A stretch of DNA of 64,000 nucleotides from Pedobacter lusitanus (GTDB taxonomy: Bacteria > Bacteroidota > Bacteroidia > Sphingobacteriales > Sphingobacteriaceae): assembly GCF_040026395.1 (NCBI RefSeq), contig NZ_CP157278.1, positions 3,348,001 to 3,412,000 on the forward strand, in the 5' to 3' direction. Each line of letters opens with the position of its first letter. The stretch's first letter is position 1. The notes under the pieces were generated by a model. It had not been told where the DNA came from, ran no database searches, and saw only the letters and a list, made by a program, of their open reading frames with translations. This document shows, in pieces, positions 25,231 through 33,094 of the stretch. The translations under genes and the position numbers were made by a program.

Positions 25231-26073
25231 TTAGTTAAACACCTGTAAACTAACATCAAAAGAAGCCCACACCATATATGGATGCGAATCAGTATGATAA
25301 ATTTCGCCGGCCGACGTTATGCCAATTACCCCGGCAAAGCCATTTATAGCTTTAAGTTCATTAAAAGATTTATCGCAAGCCTCCTTCAGTGTAAAGCCAT
25401 CAGTAACACGTGTAACAATCCGGGCTGACAAGGCTACACTAACGATATCTTCTCCTACACCTGTACAGGAAATACCAGCATAATTATTTGCATAATTTCC
25501 AGCAACAGTAGCAGAATCGCTGACTCTGCATGGAATTTCAAATCCTTTTCCTCCTGTAGATGTTCCCGCAGCAAGATTCCCTGCCGCATCAAGAGCTACA
25601 CAACCAACTGTACCTTGTTTATTCTGCTGATTTAGTTTCAATTCAAATTCAGCTAAACGCTGAGGAGTTACAGGATCAAAAAATTCATACCCATTTTTTC
25701 TTGCAAAATCAATTGCACCCTCTCCGCTTAAAACACTGTCTTCATAATTCAACAGTAAAGAAGCTACCTGAATGGGATGCCTGGTATCTTCTATATTAAT
25801 TACTCCTGCAAATTTCTGTGTTTTTCCATCCATAACAGAGGCACTTAATCTTACCTTGCCATCACTTTGAATCTGTGACCCCAAACCCGCATTAAAAAGC
25901 ACATTATCTTCCAGCAGATTAACAGCATAAGTTACTGTTTCGAGTGCTGTATGAGTCTGCAGATAAGCATGGGAAAGTGTGGCAATTTCTGCCAGTGCAT
26001 CTTGCTTGGCTTTTTTAGTTTCCTGATTAGTTGATGATTCACTAAAGAATCCACCGTGGATAATTAATTTCAT
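25231..26073 (-). CDS. iaaA: Isoaspartyl peptidase/L-asparaginase (Ntn hydrolase, peptidase T2)
   Basis: This enzyme would cut beta-Asp-Arg dipeptides, the product of cyanophycinase, into aspartate and arginine. It is made as a precursor that cleaves itself before Thr155, in the GTVGCVALDAAGNLAAGTST motif, which gives the catalytic N-terminal Thr of the beta subunit. The segment YAGISCTGVGEDIV holds substrate-binding residues. The usual IHGGAG at the N-terminus reads IHGGFF. No signal peptide is seen, so it is cytoplasmic. It starts 5 bases after cphB, which supports the dipeptidase role over a general asparaginase role. Confidence 0.9.
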   Translation of the reverse strand: MKLIIHGGFFSESSTNQETKKAKQDALAEIATLSHAYLQTHTALETVTYAVNLLEDNVLFNAGLGSQIQSDGKVRLSASVMDGKTQKFAGVINIEDTRHPIQVASLLLNYEDSVLSGEGAIDFARKNGYEFFDPVTPQRLAEFELKLNQQNKQGTVGCVALDAAGNLAAGTSTGGKGFEIPCRVSDSATVAGNYANNYAGISCTGVGEDIVSVALSARIVTRVTDGFTLKEACDKSFNELKAINGFAGVIGITSAGEIYHTDSHPYMVWASFDVSLQVFN

Positions 26074-26078
26074 GAATA

Positions 26079-26954
26079 TTATGCTGTCGGTATTACTTTA
26101 GGGTGATGAATATTCAGCTGATGCGCAGTCAGGTCATAAATATCTCCGTCACACATCACATGTACAATCATATTTTTTATAGAAACCGGTTGTCCCATTT
26201 CCACATCTGTCAGATTGGTATCTGACATACTTCTGCCATCTACTAAAATGACCATACCGGAGCCTATCGCTTCCATCGTATTACCATTTGAAATATACAA
26301 ACCTGTGTCTTCACCAAGACCAATCCCAAGTATCCCCGGACTGCTTGCCGTAGCATAAAGAAGCCTTCCTATACGCCCACGCTGTACAAAATGAGTATCG
26401 ACAATTACTCCATCAATAAATCCCAGTCCGGCTGTAATTTTGACTTCGCCTTTCAGCAAAGCATCTTTACTGTTCCCCTGGTATATCATATTTTTTGAGC
26501 TAGCCGCAGCACCAGCTGATGTCCCGGCAATTACAACTTCTTCATTTGCATACTTATCCAATAGTATTTCATGAATAGCTGTACCACCAAAAATAGAAGA
26601 TAGTCTTAATTGATCTCCACCTGTAAAAACCAGTACATCAGCAGATTTAACCCGCTCACAATTCAAAATATCGTTCGCCTGTTCTCTGTTTACTATGTTT
26701 AATACACCAACATCATGAACATCGAGTTGCGCAAAGGCTTTGATATATTCTTCTCCAACTTTTTCCGGAACCAGTGAGGCTGTAGTAATAATTTCAAAGC
26801 GGGATAACGTATCTTTTACCGATTCAGTAGTAATACGTTTTAGGATTCCGCGCTCAAAGAAATTCATGTTCTGAGGCAGCCCGAATTGTGTTTCAGTAAA
26901 ACTCCCGGTATTTATTGCACCACCAATAATTATCAATTTACCCTTTGGAACCAT
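26079..26954 (-). CDS. cphB: Cyanophycinase
   Basis: A serine peptidase (family S51) that cuts the cyanophycin polymer into beta-Asp-Arg dipeptides. The nucleophile elbow GTSAGA (Ser146) is visible, with TGGDQLRL before it and the His-bearing THFVQRGRIGRL segment after it, all typical of cyanophycinases. The 291-residue length and lack of a signal peptide fit the intracellular form. It is the first gene of an operon with iaaA and a TPR protein, and is transcribed away from cphA. The -7 element at 26982-26989 probably drives it. Confidence 0.93.
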   Translation of the reverse strand: MVPKGKLIIIGGAINTGSFTETQFGLPQNMNFFERGILKRITTESVKDTLSRFEIITTASLVPEKVGEEYIKAFAQLDVHDVGVLNIVNREQANDILNCERVKSADVLVFTGGDQLRLSSIFGGTAIHEILLDKYANEEVVIAGTSAGAAASSKNMIYQGNSKDALLKGEVKITAGLGFIDGVIVDTHFVQRGRIGRLLYATASSPGILGIGLGEDTGLYISNGNTMEAIGSGMVILVDGRSMSDTNLTDVEMGQPVSIKNMIVHVMCDGDIYDLTAHQLNIHHPKVIPTA

Positions 26955-26981
26955 CTTATTTATTTTCTTAACCTAAAATCT

Positions 26982-26989
26982 CAAATATA
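26982..26989 (-). promoter_or_regulatory. Candidate -7 element of the cphB operon
   Basis: Reads TATATTTG on the minus strand, 27 bases before the cphB start codon; fits TAnnTTTG. No clear -33 box. Confidence 0.45.
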
Positions 26990-27246
26990 TACTCATTACT
27001 TTAAATATTACCATATTTCATCAATAATCTGATTGCTAACTACAATTATTCCTTTATTATCCAATTCTTTGATTAAATTTATGCACGTTTTTATGTTAAG
27101 TGTTTTTAAACGGATAGCATACGTTATTTAAAAAAAACATTCATATATTAATAGTCTGGATTAACTGCGTTTTAACAGCAAAAACCTAATCAGACGATAA
27201 GTAAGATTATCCAAACAGAACTTTACTGAAATTTAAAATTGATTAA

Positions 27247-27275
27247 CCTGAAATCAGGATGATCCCCAGGGGTCA
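27247..27275. promoter_or_regulatory. Paired small palindromes upstream of cphA
   Basis: CCTGAAATCAGG (perfect, 27247-27258) is followed by TGATCCCCAGGGGTCA (imperfect, 27260-27275). Two adjacent dyads about 210 bases before cphA could be a regulator site; the regulator is unknown. Confidence 0.3.
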
Positions 27276-27481
27276 AAGGTTTAATGTTAAAAACTGCATT
27301 ACCTGAAACAAAAAACAATGAGCTTCGAATAAGCGTTATTACCTAAATACAGCCAAGCAAGCGAGTTCTTGAGTACCATTGAAAACAAGATATTCTGACA
27401 AAAAAACACCCCCAATATACAACCTGCCTGAGCTCCTTCAGCCCGGCAAGCTTCATAACCATAAAAAACAATAAACAACAT

Positions 27482-30097
27482 ATGAAAATACTCGGCATTC
27501 AAGTGCTAAGAGGACCAAATATCTGGTCGGTCAACAGAAAAAAGCTAATACAGATGAGACTGGATCTGGAGGACATGGAACAACGTCCTACAAATGTAAT
27601 CGACGGATTTGGTGATCGTCTGGAAAAAATGATTCCAAGTCTGTTTACACACCGGTGTTCAAAAGGTGAACCGGGAGGCTTCTTTGCCCGTATTAAAGAA
27701 GGAACATGGATGGGACATGTCATAGAACACATTGCTCTTGAAATCCAGACACTAGCTGGTATGGATACAGGCTTTGGAAGAACCAGACAGACCAAAACAG
27801 AAGGTATTTATAATGTAGTATTTAGCTATCTCGAAGAAAAAGCCGGTATTTATGCCGCTGAAGCCAGCGTAAAAATCGCAGAAGCATTAATTGATAATCT
27901 GGATTATGATCTTGAATTTGACATTCACCGTTTAAGAGAATTAAGACAAATGGAGCGTCTTGGTCCAAGCACAGGCTCTATAGTAGATGAAGCGATTGCA
28001 AGAGATATTCCTTGGATCAGACTGAATAAAAGTTCTCTGATACAGCTGGGTTATGGCAAAAATCAGGTACGCTTCAGAGCTACCATGACAGAACGTACAA
28101 ATAGTATTGCTGTAGATATTGCCGGTGACAAAGATGAGACCAAACGTATTTTGAAAGATTCAGCCATTCCGGTAGCTAATGGAGTCACCATCTCAAGTAT
28201 AGACGAACTGGATGATGCCATTGAGCGTATTGGTTTCCCTCTTGTATTTAAACCTCTTGATGGAAACCACGGTAAAGGTGCATCGATTAATGTCAAAACA
28301 CCAGAAGCTGCCAGACTTGCGTTCGAGCATGCTAAACAGTATTCAAGAAGAATAATCATTGAAAGTTTCATTACAGGTTATGACTTCAGAATACTGGTAA
28401 TCGACAACAAAATGGTTGCAGCCGCCTTACGTGTACCGGCACATGTCACCGGAAACGGAATTGCATCGGTTCAGCAATTAATTGATAAAGAAAATGAAGA
28501 TCCAAGACGTGGATACGGACATGAGAATGTCTTAACGGAGATACTTATCGACCGTGACACACTGGATTTGTTATCTAAAAAGAATTACACACTGGAAACA
28601 GTTGTACCTAACGGAGAGCTTGTTTATTTAAAGTCAACGGCCAATCTTAGCACAGGAGGAACTTCCATAGATGTAACTGACCTTGTACATCCCCAAAATA
28701 TTTTCATCAGTGAACGTATATCCCGGATTATCGGATTAGATATTTGCGGAATAGATGTAATGGCGCAAAACCTTACTCAACCATTAACGGAAAATGGCGG
28801 CGTGATTCTGGAAGTCAATGCTGCCCCTGGTTTCCGCATGCACCTTGCTCCAAGTGAAGGACTGCCGAGGAATGTAGCTGCCCCTGTCATAGATATGTTA
28901 TACCCTCCGGGCAAATCAACCAGAATACCAATAATTGCAGTAACCGGAACCAACGGGAAAACAACGACGACCAGACTGATTGCACATATTGTAAAAAGCA
29001 ATGGTACCAGGGTTGGTTTTACAACTTCAGACGGAATCTATGTGCAAAATACTATGCTGATGAAAGGTGATACCACAGGACCTGTCAGTGCAGAATTTAT
29101 ACTCAGAGATCCGACTGTTGAATTTGCAGTACTTGAAACCGCAAGAGGTGGTATTCTAAGAGCAGGACTTGGCTTTAAACGCTGTGATATTGGTGTGGTA
29201 ACTAATATACAGGAAGATCATCTTGGGATTGCCGATATACACAATCTGAATGATCTTACCAGAGTAAAAGCAGTTGTTATTGGTGCAGTCAAAAGAGACG
29301 GCTGGGCTGTATTAAATGCAGACAATAAATACTGCGTCAAAATAGCTGAAACTGCAGACTGCAAAATCGCCTACTTTAGCATGGATGAAAATAATCCCGT
29401 TATTGTTGAACATTGCAAAAAGGGCGGTTCAGCAGCCATTTATGAGAACGGATATATTACTATCAAAAAAGGTGACTGGAAAATAAGAGTAGACAAGGTT
29501 ACCCATATCCCACTTACCTTTGGTGGGAGTGTTGATTTCATGATTCAGAACGTACTTGCTGCAACATTATCCACCTTCCTTTGGGGGTATAAGATTGAAG
29601 ATATCAGAATGTCTCTGGAGACCTTCATTCCATCCGCTGCCCAAACACCAGGAAGAATGAACATCTTTAAATTCAAAGAGTTTAAAATTCTTGTAGATTT
29701 TGCCCATAATACCAATGGATTCAACGGGATCAAAGATTACCTGAAAACCATTGAGGCTACAGAACATATCGGGGTAATATCCGGGACTGGTGACAGACGT
29801 GATGAAGATATTAAAGCAACCGCCCGTATTTCAGCACAGATGTTTGATAAAATCATTATTTGTCAGGAAAAATATCTTCGTGGCCGTCAGCAACAGGAAA
29901 TTATAGACTTACTGATTGCCGGAATTAAAGAAGTTAAACCTAATATGGAAATCATCATTAATAATGATTCCACTGACTGTCTGAAGTTCCTGATTGCGAC
30001 TGCAAAATCAGGTTCTTTTATTACTATTTTGAGTGATACTATAGATAATGCGATAGAAAAAGTCACTGAGTACCTGGACAAGGAATTCGGTATTTAA
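27482..30097 (+). CDS. cphA: Cyanophycin synthetase
   Basis: A two-step ATP-dependent ligase that builds the reserve polymer cyanophycin, adding Asp to the backbone and Arg to each Asp side chain. In order: an N-terminal domain (to about residue 160), an ATP-grasp domain with FKPLDGNHGKGASI near residue 255, and a Mur-ligase-like domain with the P-loop GTNGKTTTTRLI near 488, an EDHLG segment and DFAHNTNG. At 871 residues it is full length. It diverges from cphB-iaaA, giving synthesis and breakdown genes on each side of one control region. It reads toward the terminator that has been split by the IS3 element. Confidence 0.95.
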   Translation: MKILGIQVLRGPNIWSVNRKKLIQMRLDLEDMEQRPTNVIDGFGDRLEKMIPSLFTHRCSKGEPGGFFARIKEGTWMGHVIEHIALEIQTLAGMDTGFGRTRQTKTEGIYNVVFSYLEEKAGIYAAEASVKIAEALIDNLDYDLEFDIHRLRELRQMERLGPSTGSIVDEAIARDIPWIRLNKSSLIQLGYGKNQVRFRATMTERTNSIAVDIAGDKDETKRILKDSAIPVANGVTISSIDELDDAIERIGFPLVFKPLDGNHGKGASINVKTPEAARLAFEHAKQYSRRIIIESFITGYDFRILVIDNKMVAAALRVPAHVTGNGIASVQQLIDKENEDPRRGYGHENVLTEILIDRDTLDLLSKKNYTLETVVPNGELVYLKSTANLSTGGTSIDVTDLVHPQNIFISERISRIIGLDICGIDVMAQNLTQPLTENGGVILEVNAAPGFRMHLAPSEGLPRNVAAPVIDMLYPPGKSTRIPIIAVTGTNGKTTTTRLIAHIVKSNGTRVGFTTSDGIYVQNTMLMKGDTTGPVSAEFILRDPTVEFAVLETARGGILRAGLGFKRCDIGVVTNIQEDHLGIADIHNLNDLTRVKAVVIGAVKRDGWAVLNADNKYCVKIAETADCKIAYFSMDENNPVIVEHCKKGGSAAIYENGYITIKKGDWKIRVDKVTHIPLTFGGSVDFMIQNVLAATLSTFLWGYKIEDIRMSLETFIPSAAQTPGRMNIFKFKEFKILVDFAHNTNGFNGIKDYLKTIEATEHIGVISGTGDRRDEDIKATARISAQMFDKIIICQEKYLRGRQQQEIIDLLIAGIKEVKPNMEIIINNDSTDCLKFLIATAKSGSFITILSDTIDNAIEKVTEYLDKEFGI

Positions 30098-30100
30098 TCA

Positions 30101-30116
30101 AATAAAAAAGCCGGAG
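30101..30116. terminator. Left half of a terminator split by an insertion sequence
   Basis: AATAAAAAAGCCGGAG is the exact reverse complement of 31555-31570. With the IS and one AAAG copy removed, the two arms form a 16-bp stem with a TAAAGT loop, a bidirectional terminator for cphA and the fumC operon. Alone, this half cannot fold. Confidence 0.85.
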
Positions 30117-30117
30117 T

Positions 30118-30121
30118 AAAG
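30118..30121. repeat. Target-site duplication, left copy (AAAG)
   Basis: AAAG lies directly before the left IS end and again at 31550-31553 directly after the right end. A 4-base duplication is within the IS3-family range of 3 to 5. Confidence 0.65.
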
Positions 30122-30155
30122 TGGTGTGACCCCAAAAAGTTGGACAGATTCAAAA

Positions 30156-30953
30156 TTAAGTTTTTTGTACGAGAGCTCGGTATTCCACCGGGCTCTTTCC
30201 ATTTAACCTGTTTTTTATTCTTTTATTGTTGTAGTAATGAATGTATTCTTTTAAAGAAGTGATAAATTCTTCTGTAGTTTCAAAGCTCTCTCTGTACAGC
30301 AATTCTGTCTTCATAATACCAAAAAAGCTTTCGGCCAAGGCGTTATCTAAGCAATTTCCTTTTCTGGACATGCTTTGAATAATTCCATTTTTTTCCAGAG
30401 CCTTTCTATATCCGTAATGTTGATATTGCCAGCCTTGGTCAGAATGAAAAATAAGTCCCTTTGTATCTTTCACTTTATCAAAAGCCTCGTATAACATTTC
30501 TTCTATCATCTGCATATTTGGACTTTTTGAAATACTATAGGAAATGATTTCCCCATTGAACATGTCAATTATAGGAGACAGGTAAATCTTCTCCCCTTTA
30601 ATGTTCATCTGGGTGACATCCGTAGCCCATTTCTGATTAGGCAAACTTGCTTCAAAATCCCTTTCAAGTTCATTAGGGGCAATTTTGCCAACCTCGCCTT
30701 TGTATGATCGATAACTTGCTTTCCTGATAGTGCATTTTAAGCCTAATGTTCCCATCAATTTTTGCACAGTCTTATGATTTATGTTATAACCCCGGTTCTT
30801 CATTTCGGCGGTGACTCGCCGATAACCATATCTGCCTTTATGCAGGTGGTATATACTTGCGATCTCTTCTTTTTCATGCTTGTACTTATCATCAGCATTC
30901 AGCCGCTTATGATGATAATAAAATACCGAACGAGCCATCTGTTTACAATCCAA
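30156..30953 (-). CDS. IS3-family transposase OrfB (DDE catalytic subunit)
   Basis: The catalytic part of the transposase. An HTH_21 segment (KGRYGYRRVTAEMKNRGY) is followed by the rve integrase core with the three acidic residues: Asp in WATDVTQMN, Asp in FHSDQGWQYQ, and Glu in CLDNALAESFFGIMK. A C-terminal NNKRIKNRLNGKSPVEYR segment completes the family pattern. The listed start is a TTG; the protein is probably made as an OrfAB fusion by -1 frameshifting, since the frame stays open upstream (AKAIEELRPEHDIAILLD) over the end of OrfA. Confidence 0.92.
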   Translation of the reverse strand: MDCKQMARSVFYYHHKRLNADDKYKHEKEEIASIYHLHKGRYGYRRVTAEMKNRGYNINHKTVQKLMGTLGLKCTIRKASYRSYKGEVGKIAPNELERDFEASLPNQKWATDVTQMNIKGEKIYLSPIIDMFNGEIISYSISKSPNMQMIEEMLYEAFDKVKDTKGLIFHSDQGWQYQHYGYRKALEKNGIIQSMSRKGNCLDNALAESFFGIMKTELLYRESFETTEEFITSLKEYIHYYNNKRIKNRLNGKSPVEYRALVQKT

Positions 30954-30979
30954 TAGAATTGCAATATCATGTTCCGGCC

Positions 30980-31531
30980 TTAGTTCTTCGATGGCTTTTG
31001 CCCACTCATACGTTCGCGGGCTTCTCTTTCCTGTACTAAGGCCTTGACTTTTTTTAATAGCGCGTTCTCTGCTCGCAAGCGGGCATTCTCCGCCTGGAGC
31101 TTCTCTAGTTCTGTTTCAGGTCCAAGTTTCTTTGATTTTCCCATGCCTTTAGGTGGTCGTCCACGGGGCTTTTGTTTGTATAGTACTGCGTAGCCTTCAC
31201 CTCGTACTAATCTTACCCAGCTCTCTAAGGCACTTCTACTTACTTTACGTTCCAGAACAACCTGTCTTAAAGGTACACCTTTTTCTATAATGAGCCTTAC
31301 AACTTCTTCTTTGAAACCAGAAGTAGACTTGATATTGGCTTGCTTGCGTAGCCCACTTTCTCCATGGAGGTTATATTTCCGAACCCATTCCAATATCATG
31401 TCATCATCAATACGCCGTTCTCGGGATATCCAAAGAATCGGTGTCCCTTTTATCACTTGAGAAACTATATCGAGCTTCTCCTCAAATGTGTGTTTTGCCA
31501 TAAATGATAAACCCCAAAAGTTTTTGTCCAA
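30980..31531 (-). CDS. IS3-family transposase OrfA (DNA-binding subunit)
   Basis: A 183-residue protein with two helix-turn-helix units: FEEKLDIVSQVIKGT near the N-terminus and a second with PLRQVVLERKVSRSALESWV. A Lys/Arg-rich linker (KPRGRPPKGMGKSKK) precedes a leucine-zipper coiled coil (LEKLQAENARLRAENALLKK) near the C-terminus, which pairs OrfA with OrfAB. The gene ends in the region overlapping the OrfB frame, with a CAAAAG run about 12 bases before the stop that suits a -1 slip. Confidence 0.9.
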   Translation of the reverse strand: MDKNFWGLSFMAKHTFEEKLDIVSQVIKGTPILWISRERRIDDDMILEWVRKYNLHGESGLRKQANIKSTSGFKEEVVRLIIEKGVPLRQVVLERKVSRSALESWVRLVRGEGYAVLYKQKPRGRPPKGMGKSKKLGPETELEKLQAENARLRAENALLKKVKALVQEREARERMSGQKPSKN

Positions 31532-31549
31532 CTTTTGGGGTTCACTTCA

Positions 31550-31553
31550 AAAG
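31550..31553. repeat. Target-site duplication, right copy (AAAG)
   Basis: Matches 30118-30121; see the left copy. Confidence 0.65.
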
Positions 31554-31554
31554 T

Positions 31555-31570
31555 CTCCGGCTTTTTTATT
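31555..31570. terminator. Right half of the split terminator
   Basis: CTCCGGCTTTTTTATT pairs exactly with 30101-30116. It lies 9 bases after the stop of the PA2169-like gene, where it would have ended the fumC operon. Confidence 0.85.
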
Positions 31571-31579
31571 TTCATCATC

Positions 31580-32035
31580 TTATACGGTCTGATCTCTCAA
31601 TGCCCTGATCTGATCGTGCGAAGCCCGCAATTTCACTTTCTGCTCTTCGATCAGATTTCTCGTTTCGGCAGACAGATCTTCCTCTTCCAAAGCCATCTTA
31701 TATGCTTTTTGAGCTGCATCTTCTCCGGCTTCACAATTATTCAAAATTGTTTTACGATCATACCCTGTAAATACACCTTTAACATCCATCCATGCACGAT
31801 AGATTTTACCTGCAGCAGTAGTTCCTGTTTCCAGTTCAGTTCCTGAGCCCTGAACAGCAGAAGCAAGAGCCATTTTATTGGTATGACTTTCGGCAATCAT
31901 TTTCAAAAACAAGTCCTTTAAGTCACGATCGTTATCTGTTAATTCCTGAATAGCTTTTTCATATCCGGTAATACGATCATTATTAATTTTAATCAGGTCA
32001 TTCAGTGTCTCTGGGTTTACTTTAGTATTTTCCAT
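31580..32035 (-). CDS. PA2169-family four-helix-bundle protein
   Basis: About 151 residues, helical, of the DUF2383/PA2169 type, a ferritin-like bundle often linked to stress. The segments LNDLIKINNDRITGYEKA, DLKDLFLKMIAESHTNKMAL and ILNNCEAGEDAAQKAYKMAL are the family helices, with Glu and His spaced as in ferritin-like proteins. The ATG at 32035 starts MENTKVNPETLND and is preferred to one at 32068, whose extra residues (LLPDIKFFRD) do not fit. It is the last gene of the fumC operon. Whether it binds metal is not known. Confidence 0.88.
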   Translation of the reverse strand: MENTKVNPETLNDLIKINNDRITGYEKAIQELTDNDRDLKDLFLKMIAESHTNKMALASAVQGSGTELETGTTAAGKIYRAWMDVKGVFTGYDRKTILNNCEAGEDAAQKAYKMALEEEDLSAETRNLIEEQKVKLRASHDQIRALRDQTV

Positions 32036-32086
32036 ATCTCTAAAAAATTTGATGTCAGGAAGTAACATATCCCCTAAAAAAAAGTT

Positions 32087-32647
32087 TTACAAATTTTTCA
32101 AAGGAAAATACCCCAGGTGGATTTCATCTTTAAAAGTCGTTTCAGCCGGAGATATTACAATTTTGTAATTCTCTTTTATTCCAGCCGGTAACACATCTTC
32201 AATTTCAAATATATCATCTACATCAACTCCATATTTGTCATCGATGTGAGATGGTGCCCCTTCAAAGCCTGTATGAAGGAAGAATGCCGACTCTTTGGCC
32301 TTTTTAATAACTTCAGCTTTACCTGCACCAATCAAAAGCATTCTATAATGCAGCTCATCAAATTCATCTGGTTTATATCCTCCCAGATTAAGAAAAAAAA
32401 GTGCATTTGGTGATGGCTCCGAAGCTTTATCCTTCTCAACTACCTGTATACTGAAACCCTCAACAGCAGTAACCTCTCTCCAGGCATCTAAATGTATTTT
32501 ACCATTAGCCTCAGGCCAGAAATTTAAAATTTCCTGTTCCAGATCTTTCAAACAGGTTCCAACAGCAAAAAACACATCATGCTGTTCCGTATTTCTGCCG
32601 GCAGGTTTACAACCCAATAATAACTGGTACAATTTCAAAGACTTCAT
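32087..32647 (-). CDS. DUF1543 domain-containing protein
   Basis: A 186-residue protein. The opening LKLYQLLLGCKPAGRNTEQHDVFF is the DUF1543 signature, and a second related half starts near residue 95 (KPDEFDELHYRMLLIGAGKA). The C-terminal part has a DDKYGVDVDDIFEIEDVL stretch. The function of the family is not known; no signal peptide is seen. Its ATG overlaps the tyrosine phosphatase stop by one base (TAATG), a sign of coupled translation. Confidence 0.88.
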   Translation of the reverse strand: MKSLKLYQLLLGCKPAGRNTEQHDVFFAVGTCLKDLEQEILNFWPEANGKIHLDAWREVTAVEGFSIQVVEKDKASEPSPNALFFLNLGGYKPDEFDELHYRMLLIGAGKAEVIKKAKESAFFLHTGFEGAPSHIDDKYGVDVDDIFEIEDVLPAGIKENYKIVISPAETTFKDEIHLGYFPLKNL

Positions 32648-33090
32648 TAATGTTTTTTTAGCTCTTCAATCAGTCTTTTAGCTCTTTCTTCAATAGTCAG
32701 AAAGACCGGATCAAATAATTTATCATCAAAATACGGATCTGTAACTTCCTGATTATCCGTTAAAAATAGTCTTACTTTTTTACGTTGTTCTTCATTAACG
32801 GCCAGTTTTAGTACATCACGCAAATTGTTTTTATCCATCACCAGGATATGATCAAATTCATCAAACAGTTCCCCTCCGAAAAGGCGGGCACGCTGTCTGG
32901 AAATATCGTATCCATAATTTTTAGCAACCGCAATACTTCTACGGTCAGCGGGCTGGCCGGTATGCCAGTTCCCTGTTCCTGCCGAGGCTACTTCCCAATC
33001 CAGATTCTCATTTGCAATCAACTGTCTGACAACCCCTTCTGCAAGCGGAGAACGACAGATATTGCCCAAACAAACCATCAGGATCTTCAT
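32647..33090 (-). CDS. Low-molecular-weight protein-tyrosine phosphatase
   Basis: A cytoplasmic phosphatase of about 147 residues. The P-loop CLGNICRS near the N-terminus gives the CX5R active site with nucleophile Cys and Arg; the general-acid Asp is in VTDPYFDD near the C-terminus. Relatives regulate tyrosine kinases of exopolysaccharide export or act on phospho-Arg. The ATG at 33090 is preferred because MKILMVCLGNICRSPLAEG begins there; a longer frame would overlap the S1/P1 nuclease gene. It starts 4 bases after that gene, within the fumC operon. Confidence 0.92.
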   Translation of the reverse strand: MKILMVCLGNICRSPLAEGVVRQLIANENLDWEVASAGTGNWHTGQPADRRSIAVAKNYGYDISRQRARLFGGELFDEFDHILVMDKNNLRDVLKLAVNEEQRKKVRLFLTDNQEVTDPYFDDKLFDPVFLTIEERAKRLIEELKKH

Positions 33091-33094
33091 TGTT

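Larger units (their letters stand above)
26955..27481. other. 527-base intergenic region between cphB and cphA
   Basis: Divergent control region of the cyanophycin genes. It holds the cphB -7 element at 26982-26989 and two neighbouring small palindromes at 27247-27275. The rest is AT-rich, with several poly-A runs near 27130 and 27310 and no convincing small gene or structured RNA. Confidence 0.5.
30122..31549 (-). mobile_element. IS3-family insertion sequence, 1428 bp, apparently complete
   Basis: The left end begins TGGTGTGA and the right end, read inward, begins TGAAGTGAA; both continue with CCCC, a run of A and GTTGGACA, giving imperfect terminal inverted repeats of about 25 bases with TG...CA tips. 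Two overlapping-frame genes encode OrfA and OrfB, the latter with a full DDE set. AAAG target duplications flank it. All parts look intact, so it may still be active or be a recent arrival. No other copy is in the window. Confidence 0.9.

Noticed and set aside
27299..27502. Minus-strand frame of 67 codons upstream of cphA
   Set aside because: It overlaps the cphA start and its control region, has no recognisable domain and no promoter; likely chance.
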